Origin: Chloroflexi bacterium HGW-Chloroflexi-6 | GTDB lineage: Bacteria; Chloroflexota; Anaerolineae; Anaerolineales; Villigracilaceae | Assembly (NCBI GenBank): GCA_002840685.1 | Contig: PHBU01000008.1 | Location: forward strand, 124,001-188,000 | DNA: 64,000 bases | Reading direction: 5' to 3' | In this document: positions 16,014 to 26,670 of the stretch, piece after piece | How the letters are laid out: each line of letters begins with the position of its first letter | How positions within the stretch are numbered: position 1 is the first letter of the stretch | Program-made: the position numbers and the translations under genes | Notes under the pieces: model-generated | The model's database searches: none | What the model was told of the DNA's origin: nothing | The model's input: the letters and a program-made list of their open reading frames with translations, nothing else

Positions 16014-16721
16014 CCGGTTATTGATTTTATATATTGCATCGTCGATCATTTTTGCGGTTCTCTGTATTTCATTCTCGTAAATAGGCAAGTCTTCCTGCTT
16101 GCCGTAGTTACCAGTTTCAATTAAATTCTTAACATATTTTTCGTATTCTAATCTACGAAGTAAGACCACAACTACAAATTTTTCTTCATCGGATGCGATT
16201 TCTAGAGCATTTTTTATGTAAGTTGGATTTTCAGAATTCGAGAAATCAAGAGATTTTAGGAAGGGTTGATGATCCCAAATTCGCTGTTGAGAGTTTAGTC
16301 TCTGAATACCTTCTTGTATTGCTATTCGATCTTTTGTGGGCAAAACTGAATAATCAAAGGTAGGCTTCACTATATGTAAGGCTATACCTTCATCTTGCGC
16401 AACAGCTTTAGCTCCTTCGGTAAAACCTGTATTGGTTAACATAACAGCTTTATGTGCAGCCACTTTCATTTTAACTTGTTGCAGTAATAATATATCTGGT
16501 TGGTCAACTTTTGAGTTTGTTCTCCACTTTGCATTGACAATGTTCACATAAGATGTGATGTCGTTTCCATCTTTCCAGTAAAGATCAATTTGGTGGTTAT
16601 ATTGGGGAAGATCAAGACGTTTTGGATTAGGGATGTTTATAGATTGAATATGGGAAACATCCAGATTCAGTTTTATGGCCAAAAAATAGCGACAGAGTTC
16701 TTCATATTGAATACTATTCAT
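16008..16721 (-). CDS. Mrr-like restriction endonuclease domain protein (integron cassette)
   Basis: A 237-residue protein. MNSIQYEELCRYFLAIKLNLDV resembles the N-terminal helix of Mrr/RecB-like nucleases. HQIDLYWKDGNDITSYVNIVNAKWR carries the core D-x(n)-(E/N)-x-K pattern, with Asn where Glu is usual. QVKMKVAAHKAVMLTNTGFTEGAKAVAQDEGIALHIV is the typical Mrr 'K(A/G)vlvTtsgFT.gA...A...gi.L' strand-helix. If active it would cut DNA (possibly modified DNA), making it a candidate defence cassette. The replaced acidic residue may weaken catalysis. The C-terminal 80 residues are unassigned. Confidence 0.65.
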   Translation of the reverse strand: MNSIQYEELCRYFLAIKLNLDVSHIQSINIPNPKRLDLPQYNHQIDLYWKDGNDITSYVNIVNAKWRTNSKVDQPDILLLQQVKMKVAAHKAVMLTNTGFTEGAKAVAQDEGIALHIVKPTFDYSVLPTKDRIAIQEGIQRLNSQQRIWDHQPFLKSLDFSNSENPTYIKNALEIASDEEKFVVVVLLRRLEYEKYVKNLIETGNYGKQEDLPIYENEIQRTAKMIDDAIYKINNRA

Positions 16722-16747
16722 TTTGTTTCATCGATCATAATGAGAGG

Positions 16748-16878
16748 GTCTAACGGCAGGTTTCACCGGCGCGGGGCGGATTTGGTAGAAAAATGCTCCG
16801 GGTGAATCCGCCAAAGGGGCAGAATCCCCGGCGGGGCGGCGAAGCCCGCCCCGCGTCCGCGTGCAAACGATGTTGGGC
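16748..16878 (-). repeat. attC-like recombination site (first cassette)
   Basis: A 131-bp element from GTCTAACGGCAGG (16748-16760) to ACGATGTTGGGC (16867-16878). R boxes fit exactly. The inner arms GGCGCGGGGCGG and GGGGCGGGCTTCGCCGCCCC can fold into the long stem expected of attC single strands. It ends the cassette nearest the integrase. Confidence 0.82.
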
Positions 16879-16884
16879 TGCCTT

Positions 16885-17721
16885 TTAGGAACTGTGATTT
16901 TCGTTTCGATTTCTCATAAACATACTAACCACAACGATGCTTATCAGCATTAAACCTAGACCGCCAACAAATGCCCAACTAACCCAATTGGCCCAATTGT
17001 AATCTTCTGAGGCTCTAATTGAAGCAATCAAGATTAGTAGAATTGAAAAGCCTTGCGATTGGAGAATAAGAATTGCCGCACTCCATCTTTTATCCGATGC
17101 TATTCCAAGTCCAACAACTCCAGGAAGTGCAAACATTGCACCCATGACCCGGGCCGTCAATGGTGTTAACGTCCAAGGCCATAAACTAATCATCATGCTC
17201 GGCTGTAAAAACAGAAATAAACTAATAGTCAGGGTGACTGCACCAAATATCCCCATAATCAAACGAGCGACATTCGGAATTATCCTGTCTTCGTCACCTA
17301 AATACCCTGCATTTTGATTGCGATTGCGAAGCCACACAAAAAATACGATAAAAGGTGTCGTAAAGTACAAACCAACCCATGCAAAAAATGAAACATGGCT
17401 ATGGTTAAATTTCTCCCAATGTAAGATAGTGGCTATTCCCAATAAAGATGCGAAAGTTATCACGGGCAAAAAACCTACTTTGACTTTATGCCATTGCTTG
17501 CTTCGCACAACGCCCACAAAGAAATATATTCCGCCTGCATAAGCAGAGCCTAACATCATTGCAGACATTGGCGGCTGGATTTTCCAAGCAAACAATTTGT
17601 CTGTTTCGTGGGGAAACATGAACAAAATAACAAAAGCAACCACTAAAAAAGGGATAACTAATGCGGCTACCCAGCGTGTTTCTAACCGTATTTCGTTATC
17701 AATGGCATTTTTATTCATCAA
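16885..17721 (-). CDS. Polytopic membrane protein of unknown function (first integron cassette)
   Basis: A 278-residue protein with about eight hydrophobic segments (for example WVAALVIPFLVVAFVILFMF, GLYFTTPFIVFFVWL, LIMGIFGAVTLTISLFLFL, WAFVGGLGLMLISIVVVSMFM). No catalytic motif is visible. It is AT-rich and is the cassette next to the attI junction (GTTGGGC on the minus strand at 17749-17755, 28 bp upstream of the ATG), so it should be the best-expressed cassette if the outward promoter is active. Function unknown. Confidence 0.72.
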   Translation of the reverse strand: MMNKNAIDNEIRLETRWVAALVIPFLVVAFVILFMFPHETDKLFAWKIQPPMSAMMLGSAYAGGIYFFVGVVRSKQWHKVKVGFLPVITFASLLGIATILHWEKFNHSHVSFFAWVGLYFTTPFIVFFVWLRNRNQNAGYLGDEDRIIPNVARLIMGIFGAVTLTISLFLFLQPSMMISLWPWTLTPLTARVMGAMFALPGVVGLGIASDKRWSAAILILQSQGFSILLILIASIRASEDYNWANWVSWAFVGGLGLMLISIVVVSMFMRNRNENHSS

Positions 17722-17748
17722 TTTTCCTTATTTGGTATATATTCAGCA

Positions 17749-17925
17749 GCCCAACTATGGATTCAGCCTCAGTCGTTAAAATGGCTTTGGACGGCTTAAG
17801 CCTGATAAAAAAGCGGCAGCATTCTAATGATTTGCTGTCGGCGCGGATATGAAATTAGGCTGCAAAAACTTGTTTTGTAGGAGTAACATACCCCCCATGA
17901 ACGATAAAAGTATAGCATAAAAGGA
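17749..17925 (-). other. Putative attI region of the integron
   Basis: Noncoding stretch between the broken integrase and the first cassette. On the minus strand the heptamer GTTGGGC at 17755-17749 marks the expected recombination point between attI and the first cassette. There is no partner R'' box within 180 bp upstream of it, as expected of attI rather than attC. Typical attI direct repeats are not obvious to me, so the upstream limit is arbitrary. Confidence 0.55.
17909..17917 (-). promoter_or_regulatory. Candidate cassette promoter (extended -10)
   Basis: On the minus strand TGCTATACT (17917-17909) is an extended -10 element (TGnTATAAT-like) at the 5' edge of the integrase gene, reading toward the cassettes. 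The -35 region is weak (GGATAC with 17-bp spacing). Integron Pc promoters usually lie in attI or the start of intI, so the position fits. Confidence 0.4.
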
Positions 17926-17929
17926 TGGT

Positions 17930-18385
17930 TTGTATCCCAGAAAGAAGCTGCTCGATCGAGTGAGAGACATCCTGCGGGCCAAACATTACTCCCCTCGCAC
18001 AGAAGAAATCCATGTCGATTGGCTAAACGATACATCCTGTTTCATGAGAAATGCCCCCGGGAGAGATGGGAGAAAAAGAAATTCAAGCCTTTATCGCCCA
18101 CCTGGCAACCGAATTAAACCTGGCAGCATCCAGCCAAAACCAGGCGTTGAGCGCCATCGTCTTTCTCTCTCAACCGTGTTCAGGCTCGAGGTTGAAATTC
18201 CCAAACAAATCATTCGCGCAAAAAAGGCCGAACGGCTGCCAACTGTTCTGAGCAAAGCCGAAGCTATTGCGGTTCTAAACCAGATAAACAGCGTCACAAA
18301 ACGAATGGCGCAGATTTTATATGGTTCAGGCCTGCGCCTGATGGCATGTTTGCGTTTGCGCGCCATAATTAGTCTGGGGATGTAA
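17930..18385 (+). pseudogene. intI: Integron integrase (IntI) pseudogene, frameshifted and truncated
   Basis: Fragments of an IntI-type tyrosine recombinase appear in order but in all three frames. KLLDRVRDILRAKHYSPRTEE and HVDW are in the frame of 17930; RYILFHEKCPRE is at 18028-18063 in a second frame. From 18066 a third frame reads MGEKEIQAFIAHLATELNLA, continuing with SQNQALSAIVFL. The first frame then resumes with EVEIPKQIIRAKKAERLPTV, LSKAEAIAVLNQ and QILYGSGLRLMACLRLR. These match the N-terminal SAM-like domain and the start of the catalytic domain, including the first catalytic Arg (GSGLRLMECLRLR-type motif). The rest (H-x-x-R and Tyr) is gone. At least three frameshifts plus 3' truncation make it inactive. 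It points away from the cassettes, the classical integron layout. Confidence 0.85.
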
Positions 18386-18440
18386 ATCTGCTTGAATATT
18401 ATTTGACAACATGGCTCGTTAGCGAAACCGTTTTTAACCC

Positions 18441-18471
18441 TTGACATTAACGTTACGTTATAGTTTATAGT
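18441..18471 (+). promoter_or_regulatory. MerR-type promoter with 19-bp spacer and operator dyad
   Basis: TTGACA (18441-18446) and TATAGT (18466-18471) are separated by 19 bp, the overlong spacer typical of MerR-activated promoters. A perfect dyad TAACG-TTA-CGTTA (18448-18460) lies within the spacer. Directly upstream of a MerR/TipA gene, this indicates autoregulation by DNA distortion. Confidence 0.8.
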
Positions 18472-18525
18472 ATGCCAAGTTGGCGGGCAGTCGCTTCAAG
18501 TGTGACAGTCTGCCTGGAGAAACCT

Positions 18526-19269
18526 ATGTTCACTGTCAAACAACTTTCCACCCTGGCCGGGGTCACACCCCGCACCTTGCACCACTACGACCAGATCGGC
18601 TTGCTCAAGCCGTCCCAGATTGGCGAGAACGGCTATCGCTACTATGGGGAGGATGCCGCGCTGTGTCTGCAACAGATTCTGTTCTACCGGGAGATGGGTT
18701 TGCCGCTCGACAACATCAAAAAAATCATGGGACGCCGTGATTTTGATGTGCTGGCGGCGCTGGAAAGCCACAAGACCGAGATTGCCAGACGCATCAAACG
18801 CTTGGAGCTTCTTGTGGAAACCGTGGACAACACTATTTCGTATCTGAAAGGACAAAAAATTATGGATAACAAACAAATTTTCTCCGGCTTTACCCCCGAA
18901 GAAGAAGAAAAATATGCCCGCGAGGCCGAAGAGATGTACGACCCCGAAACCGTGCGCGAATCCAATCGCAAGTGGAAAGCTTACGGCAAGGAAAAACAGC
19001 AGTCCATTCTGGCTGAGAGCAAGGATATCCACATCGAGATGATCGCCGCCATGCCGAAGGGCGCCGGCTCTCCCGAAGCCCAGGCGCTGGTCGAACGCTG
19101 GCGAACGCACATGAACTACTTCTGGACGCCGAACCTCGAGCAGTTGCTCGGGCTGGCAGATGGCTACGTTAACGATCCGCGCTTCCGCGCCACGTACGAT
19201 GCCATGGACCCCAAACTGGCTGAGTTCATGAACGAAGCCGTCAAAATCTATGTTGCCGCAAAACGGTAA
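18526..19269 (+). CDS. MerR family regulator with TipAS ligand-binding domain
   Basis: A 247-residue regulator. MFTVKQLSTLAGVTPRTLHHYDQIGLLKPSQIGENGYRYY is the MerR DNA-binding domain, followed by the helix DVLAALESHKTEIARRIKRLELLVETVDNTISYLKG that forms the dimer coiled coil. Residues about 120-247 (EEEEKYAREAEEMYDPETVRESNRKW...) are a TipAS antibiotic-recognition domain that binds thiopeptides or other amphipathic drugs. It is placed directly behind a MerR-type promoter (18441-18471). No obvious efflux target gene adjoins; the downstream genes are convergent. Confidence 0.92.
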   Translation: MFTVKQLSTLAGVTPRTLHHYDQIGLLKPSQIGENGYRYYGEDAALCLQQILFYREMGLPLDNIKKIMGRRDFDVLAALESHKTEIARRIKRLELLVETVDNTISYLKGQKIMDNKQIFSGFTPEEEEKYAREAEEMYDPETVRESNRKWKAYGKEKQQSILAESKDIHIEMIAAMPKGAGSPEAQALVERWRTHMNYFWTPNLEQLLGLADGYVNDPRFRATYDAMDPKLAEFMNEAVKIYVAAKR

Positions 19270-19287
19270 CATACCGTCGCATTCAAT

Positions 19288-19332
19288 AAAACAGGAGTGG
19301 ACTTGATCAGTCCACTCCTGTTTTGTGTTTTT
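19288..19332. terminator. Bidirectional terminator
   Basis: AAAACAGGAGTGGACT (19288-19303) and its exact complement (19309-19324) enclose TGATC, followed after TTTT GTG by an eight-T run. It separates the MerR gene from the converging SPFH operon. Confidence 0.9.
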
Positions 19333-19339
19333 TTTCGCT

Positions 19340-20242
19340 TTACTTGACTTTTTCAGCGGTGATGAGCTGGTTCAGCAACTCGTTTTTGGGCGGCACCAAA
19401 ACCAGTTTACCTTTGCCTTCCAGGATATTTTGCGTTTCCAAAATCTCGAACAGGGCGCTGGCAACTTCCTTGTTGGATGAAATTTTGTGCATGGCCTCGC
19501 CAACGATCCGCGGACGGATCGCTCCGGCCTTGGCGAATTCGACGGCCGCCTGACGATCTGCCGTGCTTGTGATGATGTTGACCTGGTTGGCCCCGTCTTG
19601 CTTGATGGCAGAGGTCACCTGGCGCAGGCGGTTGACCACTTTGGCCTCGATTTGCTGGATCATGCCGACATCACGGAAATGCACCTTGCGGATGTAGACC
19701 GATCCCAGCTTGTAGCCCCACTCGTGCGAGCGCGGCGAGACTTCCTCGCGCACCATGTGGCTCATGCCGTGGCGGTCGATCAGCATTTGCTCGAGGGGCA
19801 TGTTGCTCAAAGAACGCACCACCGCGTTGCTGACGTTGGCCGCCAGCGAACCGCGCGGGTCGGCGTTCTTGAACAGATAGGCGACCGGGTCGCTGATGTA
19901 CATTTCGTACCAGATGCCGACGCCCATCGGCGCGCCTTCTTCCGAGTTGACCGGGTTGCTGCGCAGGTACTGTTGATCGCGGCGCATATCCAGAACCTTG
20001 CGGCTTCCCAGCCAGTTGACCAGGAATGCGCTTGGCCCGAGCTTGAGCGGCAGGATAACCAAACCCGGCTGGTCCAGAATGCCAACCACACGGCCAAACA
20101 GGATGAAAACCTGGCAGGTGCCTTCTTCAACAGTGGTGTAAAGACCGATCAGCCGTAAAAAGAACAGCACAATCGGCATCACAAACCACATGCCGATGAA
20201 TGAAATTGCGGCTCCTATAAAAAATTGAACTAAGGGTTCCAT
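19340..20242 (-). CDS. SPFH/band-7 domain membrane protein
   Basis: A 300-residue protein with one N-terminal hydrophobic hairpin (FFIGAAISFIGMWFVMPIVLFFLRLIGLY) and an SPFH domain from about residue 35 to 230 (EEGTCQVFILFGRVVGILDQPG..., ADPRGSLAANVSNAVVRSLSNMPLEQML..., LGSVYIRKVHFRD). SPFH proteins (stomatin/flotillin/prohibitin type) oligomerise at membranes and organise proteases or lipids. Its ATG overlaps the stop codon of the preceding SPFH gene, so the two are translationally coupled and probably form a heteromeric complex. Confidence 0.85.
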   Translation of the reverse strand: MEPLVQFFIGAAISFIGMWFVMPIVLFFLRLIGLYTTVEEGTCQVFILFGRVVGILDQPGLVILPLKLGPSAFLVNWLGSRKVLDMRRDQQYLRSNPVNSEEGAPMGVGIWYEMYISDPVAYLFKNADPRGSLAANVSNAVVRSLSNMPLEQMLIDRHGMSHMVREEVSPRSHEWGYKLGSVYIRKVHFRDVGMIQQIEAKVVNRLRQVTSAIKQDGANQVNIITSTADRQAAVEFAKAGAIRPRIVGEAMHKISSNKEVASALFEILETQNILEGKGKLVLVPPKNELLNQLITAEKVK

Positions 20243-21222
20243 TACTCCACCTCCCGGATAATTTGCTGGGCATGGCTGTACAGTTTTAGCCGCACGTTGC
20301 GCAGATAAGATTGGATGGCGCCCGGCCCGGTTTGTTGCAGTGTGCCCAGTTGTTCCGCCAGGGCCACCAGGGGTTCCACTTCTGCCTGGGCGTTCAGGGT
20401 TTCGATCTCAACGGCGCGCTTGGATTGTACGATTTTCTGATCCGCCGAAGCCTGCGCGAGACTGATATCGGATGAAATCTGATTGTGGGCAGTGTTGATG
20501 GCTGCCAGCGCCGATTCAACTTCGGGCGGCGGGTCGATCCCGGTGATCAGTGAAGCATCCAGGACGATGCCGTAGCGCGCTGTGGACGAGACGCATTCGC
20601 GTTCCATGTGTTCGTTCAGGTCGCGCAAGTTCTTGCGCAGATCGTTGATCGATACCCCGGAAACGCCGCTCAAGCCGCCAACTCCCTCTTCATTTGAATT
20701 GGGCGCGACAAAACTTGCGATGCGCTCGCGCAGCACTGCCACGAAATAGCCCATCACGTGCAGGATGGGGCGTTTGACCCCGAACAGGTACGCGTACAGG
20801 TTGTTTTCTGCCACCCGGTAGCGGATCTGACCGGTCAGGCCGGTATTGAGCTGATCTTTGGTGACAGCCTCCAGCAGTGTGCCGCCAGAATTTGCCCGGG
20901 GATCTTCAAGATCTTGCGCCATGTTGATGGTTTGGGTGGCGATCGACACCTTGTAGATTTTTTCCCAGGGCCATTTGAAATACGGCCCGCCGGGTTGGAT
21001 AACGCGCACCTGGGGGTAGTTGTAGCGTAATTTGTGTTCCTCGCTCAGCGTTTCACCAAGCGGAGAGTTGGCTGTGGTCGCATTCCCGACCCGTTCTGCC
21101 CGGCCAAAAATGGTTTTTACCGCGCGTTCATTCTGATCCACTGTGTAAAGCGAAGTCAAAACATAACGCAGGAAAAACCAGGCTATGAACCCCGCTATCA
21201 TGCCTACCATGAAACTTATCAT
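20242..21222 (-). CDS. SPFH/band-7 domain membrane protein
   Basis: A 326-residue paralogue-type partner of the next gene. It has one N-terminal membrane helix (MISFMVGMIAGFIAWFFLRYVL), then LYTVDQNERAVKTIFGRAERVG, the classic start of HflK/stomatin SPFH domains, and ...PYFKWPWEKIYKVSIATQTINM. A helical C-terminus (ALAAINTAHNQISSDISLAQASADQKIVQSKRAVEIETLNAQAEVEPL) is the oligomerising coiled coil. It may resemble HflKC in quality control, but no FtsH gene is nearby. Confidence 0.85.
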   Translation of the reverse strand: MISFMVGMIAGFIAWFFLRYVLTSLYTVDQNERAVKTIFGRAERVGNATTANSPLGETLSEEHKLRYNYPQVRVIQPGGPYFKWPWEKIYKVSIATQTINMAQDLEDPRANSGGTLLEAVTKDQLNTGLTGQIRYRVAENNLYAYLFGVKRPILHVMGYFVAVLRERIASFVAPNSNEEGVGGLSGVSGVSINDLRKNLRDLNEHMERECVSSTARYGIVLDASLITGIDPPPEVESALAAINTAHNQISSDISLAQASADQKIVQSKRAVEIETLNAQAEVEPLVALAEQLGTLQQTGPGAIQSYLRNVRLKLYSHAQQIIREVE

Positions 21223-21351
21223 TGATCTTTCTCCTTTCTGAAAATGACTGCTGGAATTAGTATAGCAAAATGGAAGAAAAAATCAAAGCGAAGATTGTTT
21301 TGCTCACCGAAGATGCGCAATGGGTTGCGCGGTTTTTCCACATATTGCTGC

Positions 21352-21396
21352 CATAAATAAAAAAAAGTGGAGGCACTCGCGCGCCTCCACTTCCGG
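21352..21396 (-). terminator. Rho-independent terminator of the lipoprotein gene
   Basis: AAGTGGAGGC (21365-21374) and GCCTCCACTT (21383-21392) are exact complements around an eight-base loop. On the minus strand the hairpin is followed by a long T-run (complement of the A-rich 21357-21366). It lies downstream of the 21410-21901 gene. Confidence 0.85.
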
Positions 21397-21409
21397 TTTT
21401 TTCCACATT

Positions 21410-21901
21410 TTATGATTGAAAATCTGCCACTTTTTCGCCGTTCAGGTAGAGCTGGTACTCCCCGGTTGGGAAACTGCCCAGGGGGATGTTGATATCGAAG
21501 GGTTTCAGCACCTGAATGCAGATCGCATCGGGGTTGACCAGGGTGTATACGCTGACATAGATCCGATTTTCGCTATCGGCTTCGGTGACCTTGACGCGTA
21601 ACTGATGGCACGGGTCGGGAAGATCGCCGGAAACCGAGAGCACGAACTGCGGCGGGTAAGACTCCAGGGTTAACAGTTCGCTGCTGTTGATATAAATGTT
21701 GCCGCCCTGCAGCTTTTCGTCACCGGGCTGGACTGCGTATGGCGACTCCTCCCGCCAGCTACCCACGGATGTATCTGGCGGGAGGCTCGGGCTGGTCACT
21801 GTCGAATCAGGGTTTTCCGGCTCTGGCAGGTTGGCCGGGGCCGGCTGGCAGGCGCTTAATGCGATCGTAAAAGTAAGCAGCAATATCGATAAAATTTTCA
21901 T
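21410..21901 (-). CDS. Lipoprotein of unknown function
   Basis: A 163-residue exported lipoprotein. MKILSILLLTFTIALSACQPAPA is a signal peptide with the lipobox LSAC, followed by a Pro-rich linker (NLPEPENPDSTVTSPSLPP) and a beta-rich domain (LESYPPQFVLSVSGDLPDPCHQLRVKV...IPLGSFPTGEYQLYLNGEKV). PDPCHQLRV resembles a beta-sandwich domain seen in many Anaerolineae lipoproteins; no function is known. The ATG at 21899-21901 is chosen for the signal peptide. Confidence 0.8.
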   Translation of the reverse strand: MKILSILLLTFTIALSACQPAPANLPEPENPDSTVTSPSLPPDTSVGSWREESPYAVQPGDEKLQGGNIYINSSELLTLESYPPQFVLSVSGDLPDPCHQLRVKVTEADSENRIYVSVYTLVNPDAICIQVLKPFDINIPLGSFPTGEYQLYLNGEKVADFQS

Positions 21902-22133
21902 AGTATTTCTCCATTCTTTGAGTGTTTTTAAAGACGCTCTGCGGACTGTGAAAGTTCCGTTCCGGGGCCGGGCGGAATCTGCGTAACTGGACAATCCCTA
22001 TGCTTTCAGGTATGATTGGGGCGTTCTACCCGCCGCTTGTCACGGCATTTTCCAATTTAATTACTGCGCGTAGGTTTTACGCCTGATTGCAGGCGGGGTT
22101 GGATCAAAGAATAATCCCAATGGTGGAGGCCAA

Positions 22134-23798
22134 ATGTCAGACCTGATTAAGCAAATCACGAGCGATTTTCAAAAACAGATCGATTCCTTCCAGGCTGATT
22201 ATAGTATCAGCGATGTTGGAACTGTGCTTGAAGCTGGTGATGGTATTGCCCGTGTAGAAGGCCTGGCCAATGTCCGTTCTCAGGAGCTTGTACAGTTCCA
22301 TAACGGTGTGATTGGCATTGCTTTCAATCTTGAACAGGATAAAGTCGGTGTGATCGTGATGGGTGAGTACACCGGGATTGTCGAAGGCATGACCGTTCGT
22401 TCCCTGGGACGCATTGCCTCTGTCCCGGTGGGGGATGGGTTGGTCGGGCGCGTGGTCAATGCGCTCGGTGAGCCGATCGACGGCAAAGGCCCCATCAATT
22501 TTAGCGGTTTCCGTCCGATCGAACGTATCGCCCCGGGTGTGGTAGCCCGTCAGGATGTGGATACCCCCGTCCAGACTGGTATCAAAGCCATCGACGCGAT
22601 GATCCCGATCGGCCGCGGCCAACGCGAGTTGATCATTGGCGACCGTCAGACCGGTAAAACCGCCATCGCGCTGGATACCATCATCAACCAAAAAGGCAAG
22701 GGCGTAACCTGCATCTACGTGGCGATCGGCCAGAAGAAATCGGCCGTTGCCCGCACTGTGGCACTCCTCGAGCGCTATGGCGCGATGGATCACACGATCG
22801 TGGTTGTGGCCGCCGCCGACGAAGCCGCTGCGCTTCAGTATATCGCTCCTTACGCCGGGTGCGCCATGGGTGAAGAATTCATGGAAACCGGGCGCGATGC
22901 GCTGGTTGTCTATGACGATCTTTCCAAGCACGCCTGGGCTTACCGCCAGGTGTCCCTGCTCCTGCGCCGCCCGCCCGGACGTGAAGCCTACCCCGGCGAT
23001 TTGTTCTACCTTCACTCGCGCTTGCTGGAACGTGCCGCGCGTCTGGCTTATAAGTTTGTTATCACCAAAAAAGATTTCGCGGCGGCAGAAGCCAGCCCGG
23101 CAGATGCTGTCGATGGCAATGTTTACACTGGCCCGCTCTCACAGCACGAAGCTGAAAAGGCGCTTGAAAAACTCGAAGGTAAGGAAAACTTCAAGGTTGT
23201 CAAAGTGCAGGGCACGGGTGGTTCGTTGACCTCCCTTCCGATCATCGAAACCCTGCTCGGTGACGTATCCGCTTACGTGCCGACGAACGTTATTTCCATT
23301 ACCGACGGCCAGATCTATCTGGAAGGCAACCTTTTCAACGCCGGTATCCGCCCTGCGGTTAACGTCGGTATTTCGGTTTCGCGTGTGGGTGGCGCGGCTC
23401 AGACCAAAGCCATTCGACAAGTAGCCGGCCGCCTGCGCCTGGATATGGCTTCCTACCGTGAGTTGGCCGCCTTTGCCCAGTTTGGCTCTGACCTCGATAA
23501 ATCGACCCAGGGACAACTCAATCGTGGACGCCGGATGCAGGAAATCCTCAAGCAGCCGCAGTATCGGCCTGTTTCGCTGGAACACCAGGTGATGGTATTG
23601 TTTGCCGGCACCCAGGGTTTTGCCGACGAAGTCCCCGTTGAGAAGATGCGTAACTGGGAAACCGACCTGCTTAAATACATGGATGTTTCAAATCCGGAAA
23701 TTGGCAAGGACATCTCCGAAAAGCGCCAGATCACAGCCGACAACGAAAAGAAGCTGCGTGAAGCCCTGTCTGCATTCAAAGCGACCTGGCAAGCGTAA
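22134..23798 (+). CDS. atpA: F1 ATP synthase subunit alpha
   Basis: A 554-residue alpha subunit, slightly longer than the usual 500-510. The non-catalytic nucleotide site [15 protein letters not shown] and the ATP synthase alpha/beta signature region ([20 protein letters not shown]) are intact. It forms the alpha3beta3 head with AtpD. GGTGGAGG precedes the ATG at a good distance. It is the first gene of an alpha-gamma-beta-epsilon cluster. The usual upstream genes for a, c, b and delta subunits are missing here, the upstream gene being an unrelated lipoprotein on the other strand. The C-terminal tail is slightly extended. Confidence 0.97.
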   Translation: MSDLIKQITSDFQKQIDSFQADYSISDVGTVLEAGDGIARVEGLANVRSQELVQFHNGVIGIAFNLEQDKVGVIVMGEYTGIVEGMTVRSLGRIASVPVGDGLVGRVVNALGEPIDGKGPINFSGFRPIERIAPGVVARQDVDTPVQTGIKAIDAMIPIGRGQRELIIGDRQTGKTAIALDTIINQKGKGVTCIYVAIGQKKSAVARTVALLERYGAMDHTIVVVAAADEAAALQYIAPYAGCAMGEEFMETGRDALVVYDDLSKHAWAYRQVSLLLRRPPGREAYPGDLFYLHSRLLERAARLAYKFVITKKDFAAAEASPADAVDGNVYTGPLSQHEAEKALEKLEGKENFKVVKVQGTGGSLTSLPIIETLLGDVSAYVPTNVISITDGQIYLEGNLFNAGIRPAVNVGISVSRVGGAAQTKAIRQVAGRLRLDMASYRELAAFAQFGSDLDKSTQGQLNRGRRMQEILKQPQYRPVSLEHQVMVLFAGTQGFADEVPVEKMRNWETDLLKYMDVSNPEIGKDISEKRQITADNEKKLREALSAFKATWQA

Positions 23799-23847
23799 GC
23801 CACGCCGACTAGCACGCCAATTGACTAGCCGACGAGGAGATTAATTC

Positions 23848-26164
<2,317 letters not shown>

Positions 26165-26223
26165 ACAGGTGTCAAGTATCGGGCATCGGGTCAAAACCTG
26201 GTGCCTGATACCGGAGAATTTTT

Positions 26224-26661
26224 ATGCCTATTCGATGTGAAATCGTTTCACAAGATCGCATGGTTTTTGAAGGCGATGTGGATATCGTTGTCTTGCCGGG
26301 TACGGATGGCGAGATGGGGATTCTGCCGCATCATGCCCCTTTGCTGACCACCCTTAAATATGGGTTTATCAAAGTTCGAGCGAAATCTCAAGAGCAGATT
26401 TTTACCGTGGCCGGGGGTATCGCTGAGATTCAACCCGAGATCGTGACCGTTTTGGCCGATGCCGCAGAAAACGTTCAGGAAATTGATGTGACCCGCGCGG
26501 AGTCTGCTCGTAAAAAGGCTGAAGAAGCCTTGAGCAAGGTCAGCGCGGAAGATGCAGATGCGTACGAAAAACTGGAAGCCGCCTTGCAACGCTCCAATTT
26601 GCGGCTCGATGCGGTTAAACGCTATCGTTCAAGCAAGCGGTTCCCTTCCAACGAAGGATAA
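26224..26661 (+). CDS. atpC: F1 ATP synthase subunit epsilon
   Basis: A 145-residue stalk subunit that couples and inhibits the F1 motor. MPIRCEIVSQDRMVFEGDVDIVVLPGTDGEMGILPHHAPLLTTL is the N-terminal beta-sandwich, and EIDVTRAESARKKAEEALSKV begins the C-terminal helical domain, complete with a second helix. It follows atpD by 59 bp, a stretch containing a weak hairpin (GTATCGGGCA ... TGCCTGATAC). Confidence 0.95.
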   Translation: MPIRCEIVSQDRMVFEGDVDIVVLPGTDGEMGILPHHAPLLTTLKYGFIKVRAKSQEQIFTVAGGIAEIQPEIVTVLADAAENVQEIDVTRAESARKKAEEALSKVSAEDADAYEKLEAALQRSNLRLDAVKRYRSSKRFPSNEG

Positions 26662-26670
26662 GAAATCAAT

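Noticed and set aside
11743-16878. CRISPR array suggested by repeated elements
   Set aside because: The repeats are 101-181 bp, imperfect, and separated by genes of 0.5-0.85 kb, not by short spacers. They fit attC sites.
18472-18525. An 18-residue longer N-terminus for the MerR/TipA regulator
   Set aside because: Its ATG directly abuts the -10 element of the promoter; family alignment starts at MFTVKQLS (18526).
22137-23015. A long antisense frame opposite atpA
   Set aside because: It mirrors the codon bias of the real gene and has no recognisable domain. The same applies to long antisense frames at 32115-33254 (opposite the radical SAM gene) and 55524-56690 (opposite fdhA).
26165-26223. 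Hairpin GTATCGGGCA...TGCCTGATAC between atpD and atpC as a terminator
   Set aside because: No T-run, mismatched stem, and it would separate genes that must be expressed together. It may only affect RNA stability.
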